Source: Polyodon spathula | Taxonomy: Eukaryota; Chordata; Actinopteri; Acipenseriformes; Polyodontidae | Assembly (NCBI RefSeq): GCF_017654505.1 | Contig: NC_054534.1 | Coordinates: 22,239,252-22,303,251 of the forward strand | DNA length: 64,000 nt | Direction: 5' to 3' | In this document: one piece after another, positions 25,192-41,844 of the stretch | How the letters are laid out: every line of letters begins with the position of its first letter | Position numbering within the stretch: position 1 is the first letter of the stretch | The notes under the pieces: generated by a model | The model's database searches: none | The model's input: the letters and a program-made list of their open reading frames with translations, nothing else | Told to the model about the DNA's origin: nothing | Position numbers and translations under genes: made by a program

Positions 25192-26022
25192 TACATACAC
25201 CATGCGTTTGAAAGATAGTGGCCCCAATACAGTAGCAGACTGGAATGGTACTGCAGTGGATTAGCAGTGGGCACAGGCTAATACCAATGTGATTCTGTCA
25301 ATAACCTTGTAGCTACACTACCATTTTGCTGCTATAGCCAGTGTAATGCACAGTAATCCTACAATTGTCCACAGTGCAGATTAGAGTTGATGCATTGCCT
25401 TTGCTAAGTGTATTGATCTTTAATTTATCACACACTATTTTCTATAAATTTCAGTTGATATAATTCAGCCAGCAGTTGAAGCAGAAGAACCATTGGAGTG
25501 ACACATCTTATTAGAGCCCTATTATCAGATCAGAAGGTCTCCATTGAAAATTAGCCTGCAAGGGGCTTGGCTATATTCAGAGAAAAAAAAAATCTGAACC
25601 CTCATGCAGCTAAGGGTCTCTTTTTACTGAAATACTCGAATACTGAAATGTCTGATCTTTTAAAGAGTTTTTTTTCATGATCTTGCCGCCTGTTTAATCC
25701 ATTGTGAAAGCCCCTCTAAACCGTATGGTTTACACCAGAGCACACATTCAGTATGAAAGAAAATATGTTTATTAAGCACATGTCTTGGATAATTCAATTG
25801 ATGTCAGGTTTTTTCTTTACATTTCCAAGCCTAATGAGACATACTCCCTATATATCCTTTGCTCTGTATTTGGCCTAGATATTTGATGTATTATTGTAAG
25901 CATATTTTTTTCTGAAGGATTTTGATGAGCAACATACTTAGTGGAATGAAGTATATAATGTACTATAATTAGTGTTAATACAGAAGCATATGCATAATGC
26001 GTATTATTTCATAACAATCAAA
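25192..26022. other. Unassigned intergenic DNA
   Basis: Nothing recognised. Confidence 0.4.
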
Positions 26023-26092
26023 ATATATATATATATATATATATATATTATCTATATATATATATATATATATATATCATATATATATATAA
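26023..26092. repeat. Interrupted (AT)n microsatellite
   Basis: Three AT blocks separated by TATC and TCAT interruptions. Confidence 0.95.
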
Positions 26093-28166
26093 AGCAGTAT
26101 GGAATAAATCTATATTTCGGATCAGCCTAAATCTCATAGCTTGCTCATACATATTTTAGGATTTATTGGGAATACTTTATGAGCAAGACAGCAAAAAAAA
26201 AAAAAAAAGTTTGTAATCGCAAACTTCATGTGTTTTTTTCTTTAATTCTGTTAATTCTATTAATTCTATTCTTTAAATATAAAAAAATAACAGTACCGGC
26301 ATATGCCGTGCCCCAGACTTCAAGATTAAATGCATACTGTATTTAGGCTAATCATCAAGTTACGTTTTATTACAGTACTCACTTTTGGGGTTTAATTTAG
26401 GTATCTGTAAGCCATTGACAAATGTATCTCATATACTTAAGTCATGAAACAAAAAAATAAAACTAGCTTGAGCACTATTTGTGGTTAAATTTAAATCACC
26501 AATCAGAAAGCTATATTACAGGGCACTATCACACGGTAGATGACTGTGGAATATTCCGATCAAAAACAAAAGCAAAACTTTATTGTAAAGGTAAATAAAT
26601 CTTTCATTTAAATATTTCAATGTTTAATAAAGCAATAAAGACAACGGACCTGAAACCTAATATCAATAATTAAAATAGGATAGGTGATGATGTCTAAGTA
26701 GGATACAATAGATGGTGACATACTATTAAATAATTTTTATTCTGTCAACTCAAAAACCGTTAACTGGCTTTATCTTGGCAACTCCATCAACATTACACAT
26801 GTTGCGTTGTGCTGTTAGAGGTTGAAAGGTTGAATTTGAACTTGCAACGAAGAGTGTTCTGCTAAGCCACTAGCTAGACCCTATGAATTACAGTATGTTT
26901 TAATATTTAACAAAAACATACCCTTTGTATGTATTACAGCTTTGTAAATAGAACCTTTAATGGTTTGGCCCCGTTTGTGCTGTTAACATGCCAGCAGACC
27001 ATTAAGAAATATAACAAACTGTATCCTGAGTTTTTACTACCTTATTTTGTTTAACTGCTGTATGTTGATGCGGGACATACTGCTTTTTACAAAGGAGATA
27101 CCACCGAAGGAATAACCATGCCATTAAATATCATGGTGAGTAACACATAAAAAGCATTTAACAAGCATGGTGACACTTTAAAGCCACTCACCCTTAAAGG
27201 TAAGAACCATACATGACGCTCACAAGCACTTCCTAATGACTAAAGCAGCTGCAGAGGAGCATTGTAGATCCTTATCCTTAGATGTATTTTAAAAATGCAG
27301 AACCTGTGCCAGAGGCCCTGTCTTTGACAGGCTACAAAGGTAACCTTTTTTTGTTGACCCAGATTTTCTACTAGGGGTGGACAATGCCTCACTTTAGATG
27401 TTCTGCTCATAAATTTGAGATTTTAGCTCACGTGTATTTGACACATTGTGAGTTGCATGGAACATTTCCTTTTGGTACAGGGTGATAACTTGGGTCATAC
27501 AATGGTCACTCATGTCCCTGTGCTAGCTACAGAGGAAACCTATGGTGGCGCTTTAGATATCAAAGAGTCTTTAATCCTAACGTCTGTTAGTTTAACCTTA
27601 AAAGGGCTACGGTTATGCAATTGCGAAACAGGACAGCCGACCTTCTGGGGTTAAGCATTTCAGCATTTCACACCCATTTTACAATCAGGGTTTCAAGGGG
27701 CTAAAATGTTAACGATCACACATGTTTTTTGGAGTGTGGTGGTCACTTAGTATACAAGCGAATGATATTTCATCACATATATTTTTGCACAATTACACGC
27801 TGTCTAAGAATACTATGAAGGAATTAATTGAACGCTGTATATTTATACTTTAAATGCTGACATCAAGAAGCCTTAAGGAGTTGCAGATCAATTTGTTATC
27901 GTCAAAGGTTTGATTTGTCCATGGCTGCAAACGTAAACAGTTTGTGCTATTTAGGGCAAAATTAGAAACCTGCATTTATTGGCTATAGTACTGTCTCTCA
28001 TGGGTAAAGTATGCCATATAATTTAGGAATAATTTAACATGATATGCAGTTGACAGAAATGATAAACGATAACCAGCTATTGATTACATATCTAAGTTTA
28101 ATGTTAAGTTGATGAATTTTAGGCAATCCTAGATTTTGTTTTGCTTCCCTCGATAAATTAGTAAAT
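26093..28166. other. Unassigned intergenic DNA
   Basis: No gene or family recognised over 2 kb. Confidence 0.4.
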
Positions 28167-28248
28167 AAGAACATAAGAAAGTTTACAAACGAGAGGAGGC
28201 CATTTGGCCCATCTTGCTCTTTTGGTTGTTAGTAGCTTATTGATCCCA
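28167..28248 (-). mobile_element. Short CR1 3' tail
   Basis: It is nearly identical to 2399-2480 of the longer CR1 copy (AGAACATAAGAAAGTTTAC to TAGCTTATTGATCCC). It is a strongly 5'-truncated insertion, about 80 bp. Confidence 0.9.
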
Positions 28249-28329
28249 GCTGCAATGGCCTCTTAAATTATTTTCAAAATAAAAATCTCAGCGGATCCCT
28301 TCATAATTATATCAATTAGTCCTTGGACT

Positions 28330-28830
28330 CAATTTTAGGCTAATCTCCAATCTGTCATTTTTAGCGAAGGTTCTAGAGCAAGTTGCTTGTAATCAATTAC
28401 ACAAATGTTTAGCTCTTAATAGCGTGTAGGAAACATTTCTGGATTTTGTGTTGCACAGAGCAAAGAGACGGTCTTTGTTACTGTAGTAACTTATCTGTTG
28501 ATAAGCTCTGACTCTGGATTTCTGATACTGATACTGGGCGCTACTCCATTTTATAGAATCATCTTGAAAGATCAGTGGGATTGTTGGGAGGTGTCCTATC
28601 TTGGTTCCGGTCTGATCTTCCTGATAGGTTTCAGTTAGTCTCTGTTGGGGAGGTGGAATCGGCATTGTCTGAGATTGTTCCACAGGGCTCTATTTTAGGT
28701 CCTTCGTTATTTATGTTACCTTTTACTTCTTCTGGGGTGTTGTTAACTTCTTGCCTATCTGACATCAGATGTTCTGATAAAATAGAGGTTGTGCTAGTGG
28801 GCTGTCAGAACTAACTACAAAAATGTCAGA
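28330..28830 (+). mobile_element. L2-like LINE fragment (RT domain)
   Basis: Frames on the + strand read SNLSFLAKVLEQVACNQLHK (RT start), then GLLGGVLSWFRSDLPDRFQL, VSVGEVESALSEIVPQGSIL, GPSLFMLPF, and near the end SDKIEVVLVG. These follow the L2 order (SNLPFLSKxLEK...LSWFxSYLxDRxQ...VPQGSxLGPxLF...SDKTEVLLVG). The YADD block is lost and frameshifts are present. It abuts the short CR1 tail. Confidence 0.8.
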
Positions 28831-30857
28831 CTTTAACAGTTTCTCATCAGAACTAAAACTAGAAATGAGAAATACTGTATAGACTATTTGTTTTAGAGGC
28901 TGCGCTTTCATATATGTGTATTGGCTTGGGACATTTGACTTTTGCCTTAGTTAATTGTTTAGAAAACAAAGCCTGCTGCTGAATGAACTAAAGAGATTTT
29001 GTGTGTAGCTCAATGTTTTATATACCGTCCTGTTTGTCACAACGTAGTATGAGATTAACAAAGTGGAACCTTGTTCTTAAACTGCTGACCAGGGCAGCAC
29101 ACTAATCACTGCCTTAGAAGATTACCAAAAACCAGATGTTTTATTGTAGATTTTATTTACAGATCTTGCTGACGCAGTATATTGTTAGGGATCATTAGGG
29201 CATTTCAGTAGCTTGGCTGATTGGAAAGTACAGTTGCATTTGCAAGATCGTAAGAGATGTGCTTGTGCCATGCTCCATTAGGATGGCTTTGCTTCTGAAA
29301 GTTATACTGTATCAGAAAGGCATAGCTATTGCAAGGACCCTGAAGTAATTTTAATTTCCTGAGTCATTCAATGCTTGCCATAATGTAAGTTCTTTCAGAC
29401 ACCAGATAGTAATATTGTACCTACAGAACATAGGGAATTGACATTTGTTACAAGTAAGGTTGTGGGAATTATTTAATTCGCTTTTTACGGTAACTTCAAA
29501 ATCCCAGCAGCTGTATATCATTTTAATATGGTGCTTGCATACTTGAAAGATACATGTGTTTTGTATTTGTGGGATTTTATACACAACTCTTACCTCTTGT
29601 GTTTTGCACTGAGAGAACAGTCTATTCTCTATTCTCCTGATGGGAGAGCTTTTAGGAAGGTAGACAACAAACATAACACAATTTTAGAACCAAATATAAA
29701 ACATAAAATAATAATACTAATATGATAACTGGCAATATGATTAAAAGCATACGTCCCAGGTTTTCCTTTGAGACAACAGTTTATGATTTATCTCCTGTCA
29801 GAGAACAATTTAAAATCAAATCTAATTGTTTCCATCACAAAGGCACAGCTACTTGGTGTATCAGCTAACAAAACTTAGTTAAATTTAGCAGAGGAAGTCA
29901 TGGTTGGGTTGATTATGAACTGACAATAACCATAGATAATTGTTTCATTATTTTTTCCTTGTTGTTTCTTACTCCTCTATTTTTAATAGAGGGAATAGAA
30001 CCAAGAAGACATTTTGTTAGAGGATTGAGAATTGATGGCTGATGTTGAGAGAGGAGTGGGGGCCAAAGTTTGATGATGTAATACCTAAATATACCCATTT
30101 AACCATTACACCATAAAAGACCTTAAGCAGTGAGCTGTTTAGTTGTAATATTTTTAGACTTTTAAAAACAGGAGTAAATCACAGACTGGACTGCAATGCA
30201 TGGAGAACAGGCCCATATATGTTTGGTAACTTTCTAGATTTTGCTTTGTAGTTTTTTTAAATATCCTTAAAATTGTATATACATAGAACAAGTGACAAAA
30301 GCAATGATTCCAGTAAAGACCTGTCTGTCTACTAAATCTTTTAAGTGTTTTGCATTTCAACCTCCCTAACAAGAGATTTTTCTTTGGACTGAGTTATTGT
30401 GAATGAACCACTTGCAGCACAAGCAGAAAAAAAGATAGCAACTTTGCCTGCTCAGTACAATTCTCTTCGGAGTATTAACAAATAAAACCTGCTGTGCTAT
30501 GTGCATGTTAGGTTGGTGATAAAGTTTAATTGGTCACTTGGATGTCAACTGTTTAGAAATTTAGAAAAACGAATGCTGTCTGATGTCCAAAAACATCCTA
30601 ATGTCGTAAATGTCAAAATGAATTATGATCAATAAATAAAGCATATGCTCTAGGGAGATATTTGTATGTAGCAGCATAATCTTTAAGGGAACACTGGTCT
30701 TTCTCTGAGCATAAATAACTGCACTTTTCAGTTAACCTGGCAGTACATTTTTAAACATAATGACTGGTTACCCTTAACTTTAAAGGGAATTGTAGAAGCA
30801 AGTAATTAAGAGCTGTATAAAAGCACACACCTGCAGAGCCCTGTCATTGGCTTCAGG
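28831..30857. other. Unassigned intergenic DNA
   Basis: No gene recognised over 2 kb. A TATAAAA at about 30817 just precedes the Harbinger fragment. Confidence 0.4.
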
Positions 30858-31275
30858 ATGGCTGCTGCGGTACACTTCTTGATGCAGCAACACTTGACAC
30901 TTGTTGAGGTGAGACAGGAACAGGTTCAGAGAAGGGCAAGATGGTGAAGACCCTGTATATTCAATCCCAGAGTCACTTTGTTTGGGATGCCGGAGGATGC
31001 GATTAAAGCATTATCGTCTTACTTTGCAGGTCACCCTTGACCTCATAACTGAATTGAGGGATGAGCTAGACCCCAGCGTCAGCCTAGGGACCGCTATCCC
31101 TCCACATGTCAAAGTGCTCTGTTCTCTGCACTACTTAGCATTTGGTTCCTTTCAGACCACAGTTGAAATGTCTGGAGGTATAGCCCAATGCACCTTTTCC
31201 AGAGTGTGAGGCAAATTTCTGGATGTCATGCTAAAAAGAGCAGGCCAAGACATATCCTTGCCTAAGAATACTAGC
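30858..31275 (+). pseudogene. Harbinger (PIF) transposase, N-terminal pseudogene
   Basis: The reading starts MAAAVHFLMQQHLTLVEVRQ, meets a stop, and continues PRVTLFGMPEDAI. It shifts frame near 31010 to YRLTLQVTLDLITELRDELD, then PSVSLGTAIPPHVKVLCSLH and SGGIAQCTFSRV, and after a TGA continues GKFLDVMLKRAGQ. This is the N-terminal half of HARBI1-like transposases (the GMPEDxI...YRLT region and the HTH-containing part). The DDE nuclease half is absent. It is a transposon remnant; the host HARBI1 gene is not implied. Confidence 0.85.
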
Positions 31276-33962
31276 ATAACAGGGAAACAAATACAGGAAC
31301 TATTTAAATAAACAACCAGCTTTTTATCACAGCGGATAAGTCTTTGATCTTTATTTGGAAAAGGGAAAAAAAATCTGATCCTAATACCACCCTAATGTGT
31401 GCCAATTTTGAACTTCAATGAAAAGTCACTAACAGAGCTGGTTGCTCTTTGTTCTAGCCAATGACAAAATGGTTTAGACAGTATATCATAAAAGCAGATG
31501 TCATTAATGGGCAATACTCAAAAGAGGCAGTGGTTAATTGAGGGAACTTCAGTTTTGATTTATTAGATTGACTGAGTGGGGCTTGTCTGGGGGACATTGT
31601 CCTGCCACTATAATCACACAAAGCTTAAAAATATTTAAATAGTTCTTATTTATGATGTATTTATTTTAAACTGGAAATTGTGCCTATTGTGCTATACAGT
31701 GCATAAAAAATAAAAGTGAACCTTGATGCAAACACAAAGTTTTCATGAGCATTGATTTGTAACATATTAGCATGATTTTCCTTTCAGAATAAAAAAAAGG
31801 TGTAAACAGAGAAATGGAGAAAACACTCTGGCGCATTTAGTTTTCCTCACAGGATTGGATGCTATTTAAGGTCAAGTATTAAAGTAAGTTTCATGGAAAA
31901 TTGCTTCAGGCTTGTAATTTATTTCTTATAACTGCTGTATTATGGATAACCTGGACCTCCATTATTGACGAGACTTTTGAGATTTGCTTTTTCCAGAAAA
32001 TATAAGGCAAAGGCAGTGCTTAGTACAGTTTGGTGTACTTTGTTGAAACATAACATTACATTACATCATTTCCCTGTTATTAGAGATCTCATAATTCTCT
32101 CCAAACTATTATTTATTTATTTATTTAGTTTTACCCAATCAGAGTGCCCAATGCAATTTATGAATTCCAATCAGATTTAAGTATACTTCTGTGGGTGCAA
32201 AGTAAAGTTTGCAAAGTCTGCCAACATGATCTCTAAAATATTCCAGTAGGATTGTATTTGGGGACCTTTCACATCAAACCAGATTTTATTTTCAACAGTA
32301 ATCTGATTTATGCAGAAATGCACTTAGATAAATAACTGTCGTTCATACTCTCAATCCAAACACCAACTTCAAAGTAATTCCAGAACATTTTATCTTCGTT
32401 TTCTGCTAACTACATGATGTACAGTTGACCCAATGGACAGTTGGGCACTACTCAAAAGAGAGTAGTTGCACCAGAAGGCTCTGCCTGGCCCCTGAGGCTT
32501 GTTAGAGAGAGGTCTGCACCCTTGCAATAATACTACTGTAAAAAGGATATATTACCAGTGTATTTAAAAGAGCCAAGCCTGGAATTATGAGGGGGGATTA
32601 TGGATCTAGTGTACTTTTTCCACACCACACCTTGTTGTATTACAAGAAGACCTCAACTAATGTTGTTTTTCCCTCTATGATCCCCCAGTCTTTAGTATTT
32701 TATGTGTTCATTCAGGTGCTCTCAAGCCACCTAGCCACCAGATAGTATCTAAACATCTATAATGGAGTTGCATTAGATATCTCCTAGAAAGTGACTGACT
32801 CTGAGTTGCTTCTCTCCAGAAAACATAACACCTTATATTGTTACATGTAATTGAATACTGCTTTTCAAGGCACTCGTACACCAGTGTGTAGAACTGAAAG
32901 TTACACTCATCAGAGATAAGCACCACTGGTTCAGAACTATAGGAAATATTTGCAGCACTGCATTACCAATTCTAAAAACATATGTAAATTGACTGTGTTA
33001 AATTCTGGTTTTTAAACAAAATATACTCTTTCTAGTATTCATTTCCAGTACCCTTTTATTTATTCACTTCTGTGTCTGTCCTCTGGGCTTTATTTTGCTT
33101 ACATTAAACCGATAATTTCACACCATTTAAAATAATCAAATGTGGCAACTTAAAATGCCACCACCGTCATTTTGTAATGATCTAAACAGCATATGATCTT
33201 AATACATGTTTAACTCTATTAATGCTGGTGGTGTTTTCCCAGAGGTGATATATTGAACTTCTATTAACATTGTTAAAAACAATACAAAAATACAGAAGAA
33301 AAAGGTTTCCCATATTACAGGTCGTTGTATAAATATTTAAATAGGTGTGCCAGCTGTGTTCAACATGTTACTTACATAGCTCAATGTATATCACTAATAT
33401 TAAACTATATTTTTTTTATGTAAAACGCAATTGTCAGATGTGAATTTATATACCTTATAGATGTCTTGATGTGCCGTGTTATGAATGACAATATATACAT
33501 GATTATTTTAGCTGAAGTAAAAATCATGTCAAAACATGTGACAATAAATAAGCACACTATATTTATTTTTTGCTTTTACAATAATGTTGAATTTTGAAGA
33601 TGGTCTGTGAGGACAATTCACAGTTGTACAAAAACAAGACTTTCAATTGAATATTGTTTATTAAAAATGCATTCATTCAACATTATTTCCATTTGCTATT
33701 TAAAAATTGGATTTGATATGATATTCTTTTTGCACAGTAGATAGTTGAGGTTTAAGCACTTGCCTGAAAATATTGCCTGATTGACTGTTTGGCCTATAAA
33801 TATTAATATAGCCACTACAGTTAATGCTGCATGCCCCATATTAATGTATTACAAATATTTATTTATTGTACACTGTAATATTAACTCCTTACTCTCAGGT
33901 ACAATATAAATAGTCACATTTTTTGTTTGTTTGTTGCCGTTTTACCCAAATCAATAATACTT
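31276..33962. other. Unassigned intergenic DNA
   Basis: Nothing recognised over 2.7 kb, except a short (TTTA)n at about 32109-32126. Confidence 0.4.
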
Positions 33963-34596
33963 GTTATTGTCACAAAGACAGCCGGAGTGGGTGGCGTCAG
34001 AAAAGAAGCAGGAAATTAAACAAAGAGAGAGGTGGAGTTTGGGGAAGCTGAGCGAATGTTTTTTCGCTCAGCATTTAATAAATAAACAGAACAGACAGAA
34101 AATAAAAAGGTTGAACAAACAAAAACACAGGACACGGCACATTCGCCAAAATAAGCAGACTAACAAAACAGACGATACAGACAAACACGGTGAGCAGATA
34201 TTTATCTACTATTATTATTCTTATGGTTATTTTTACCTCCGTCTCCTATCCCGTTCTCCACTCACCGAACACCCAAACCGCGAGTGGGTGAAAACCTGCT
34301 GCTTTTATGCAGCTGTACCAAGACTCGATTGCTAATCAATCATTCAGTTGGAGTCTCGGTACAACTGCACGTGAATTAATAAAGTGCAATTCCCCGTGCT
34401 CACATATTATTACTTTTTACTTGCATGTGAAGTGCTGTGCAATCCTTGTGCCTAAATACAAATATACATTTTAAACACTTGTGTTACACAGACCCGTTTA
34501 TATCCCGTGTACCAATGACTATGCACCAACATCAACACACAATACGCAACATATAACAGAAAATATACACAGGGGCGGGCACTTTGTCACAGTTAT
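33963..34596 (-). mobile_element. Solo LTR with 5-bp target site duplication
   Basis: The element is 33968-34591 (624 bp). Its ends on the minus strand are TGTGACAAAG and CTTTGTGACA, a perfect 10-bp inverted repeat in TG...CA form. GTTAT flanks it on both sides (33963-33967 and 34592-34596). On the minus strand a CATAAAA box, then an ATTAAA signal near the 3' side, fit U3-R-U5. No internal region remains. The 124-codon frame at 33961-34335 lies inside it and is not a gene. Confidence 0.85.
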
Positions 34597-39960
<5,364 letters not shown>

Positions 39961-40539
39961 TGTATACAACTATTTCGGCTATGTTAATAACCTATATTTA
40001 TATAGTCACCATGTTAGTGTGATATTTAAGTAGGCTACGCTTAAAATAGGTTTAAAATATACAAAATAAAATTATGGAAACTGTAAAGGTCCAATAAATG
40101 AATGTACACAGAGTGAGAGTTGAGATGCAGTCATAAATAGAGGCAAAATATCACTTTTTAACATTTAAAAAGTGTTGTTTCGCCAAACACTTTTTGACAT
40201 GTAAATAGTATAGTTTTTATTGACTGAGCACGATTTCCAGAGTTAAATATACATGTACCATTAACAATTACTTTCTCCGCTTGAATATCTCGCAGGACGC
40301 TGTGAGTCTTTGGGTCATATATCATGTTAAATAGGTGACTGGCCAATACGGGATGTATTTATGTGACCCCTCCCCCCTTTATTTTCTTTTAGCACCAACC
40401 CTGTACTGAGTATGTGTGTATGTGTAGCATTCTGTTGCTTGGGGATGTCTGTGCTGCATATGCTGTCGGAGTCCTCTAGTGCTCTCTGCTGCTCAGTGCG
40501 CACTATATACCTCATACATACTGTACGCGAACTGTACCG
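39961..40539. other. Unassigned DNA upstream of adamts17
   Basis: No gene recognised. Possible distal promoter sequence. Confidence 0.4.
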
Positions 40540-40859
40540 GTCTGTCTCTTTCACGCTCTCTCTCTCTCGTTCTCTTCTTTCTCTGCTCCGCTGTTCTCAG
40601 CTCTAATTCTGTGCTGGCTTTTGAGCTTTTCTCTGCGGGACTCAAACTCATTCATTCGGAAACTTGAATCTCATGTGAGAGCGAAAAGGGGCTGTAGTTT
40701 ACCCGTGTTATTGCTATAAAACCTACTGGAGGTGCATACACAACACATTTGCATGTTATGCATCAAAGCTCTGTTTCCTAAGTGAAGATTATTGCATTGT
40801 TACCTGCTACCAAGGGCAAGCTCATTTTGTAGAAACTGCACCGAAGAGCCGTAGGGAAT
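40540..40859 (+). promoter_or_regulatory. adamts17: Putative adamts17 promoter and 5' untranslated region
   Basis: A CT-rich tract (about 40542-40600) is followed by a TATAAA at 40715-40720, 140 bases before the start codon. If used, transcription would start near 40745 and give a leader of roughly 110 nt. Two short upstream ATG frames fall in that leader: 40753-40785, ending in TGA, and 40758-40781, ending in TAA. There is no clear CpG island by eye. The TATA match alone could be chance in AT-rich DNA. Confidence 0.35.
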
Positions 40860-40926
40860 ATGCATCTGGGCCACATCTGTGGGATTTTACAGCAGCTGTG
40901 GTTTTTGACTGCTACGGTAGCTTCAG
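40860..40926 (+). CDS. adamts17: adamts17 exon 1: start codon and signal peptide
   Basis: This exon encodes 22 residues plus the first base of codon 23. After MHLGH comes a hydrophobic run ([17 protein letters not shown]) typical of a secretory signal, so cleavage near the exon end is likely. I chose this ATG because an in-frame TAG stands 30 bases upstream (40830-40832), no other in-frame ATG lies between, and position -3 is A. The donor is CAG|GTAAAT, phase 1, and it joins exon 2 to give Gly-Ser-His. The N-terminus is not conserved enough to confirm by eye, so this exon is less certain than exons 2-7. Confidence 0.78.
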
Positions 40927-41179
40927 GTAAATTCCTGTTTTGTGTTTCTTTGTTCGTTGACGATATTATTTGAAGAAAATGTAATACAATGTTGCAAAAT
41001 TAAAACGTGTCTAAGCAATATTATTTTAATGTTAATTTATCTAAAATACTGTAAGAAAGAAGAGATCCTTTGCAGGTGAATTTGTGCAGTTTCGTTTCAT
41101 TCAAAGTAGCTCTGCACATAGGCAAAATGAAAACGAATAGGGTTTGTTATAATATACGTTACTATTAATATACACCTGA

Positions 41180-41213
<34 letters not shown>

Positions 41214-41804
41214 TCATCTTAATTTAAAGCACGTTTTTCTGAACATATTTTTTTTTTCCAATTGTAAATGTCCTACCAGTTGCAACTAAACACCTGTTAT
41301 TTGTTTTTTTATTCATGTAGGTTCACATTTCTTTCAAGACTTGGAGTCTGAGACAGTCTACCCTCTGGTTTTACCGGATGCCGCTCCGCCGAGTACTGAG
41401 AGATTCGACAGCCAGGAGAGATATCCAAATGCAGGCAGCAGTTCTCGGGAAGTCCGTTCTATTTCCAAAGGAGAGGAATACGAATCCCAGGAGTTATACC
41501 ACTGGGAACCTATTGGACCGCAGCCACTGGCTTTTCCGGGGCTCAGGCTCAAAATACCAGCCTTTGGCAATGAGCTCCACCTGATTCTCAAGAGGGACAG
41601 CAGGTTTTTATCCCGGAAATTCGTAGTAGAGAACAGACTGAAAGGTCGGAATGCGTACCTGGACAATTCAACAGTTACCTCTTCTTCCAGCGCTGAAAGA
41701 TCGTGTTACTACAGCGGGGCTGTTCTGAATTCTGCAGGATCCATCGCCTCCTTTAGCACCTGTGGTGGTCTGGTAAATTTACTTCATTTAACAATTCACC
41801 ACGT

Positions 41805-41844
<40 letters not shown>

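Noticed and set aside
30858..31275. Host HARBI1 gene
   Set aside because: Frame breaks, stops and absence of the nuclease half show a transposon remnant.
33961..34335. 124-codon + strand frame
   Set aside because: Lies within the solo LTR, antisense to it, with low-complexity Lys/Gln/Asn content.
41358..41666. 102-codon minus-strand frame over exon 2
   Set aside because: Shadow of the adamts17 coding exon.
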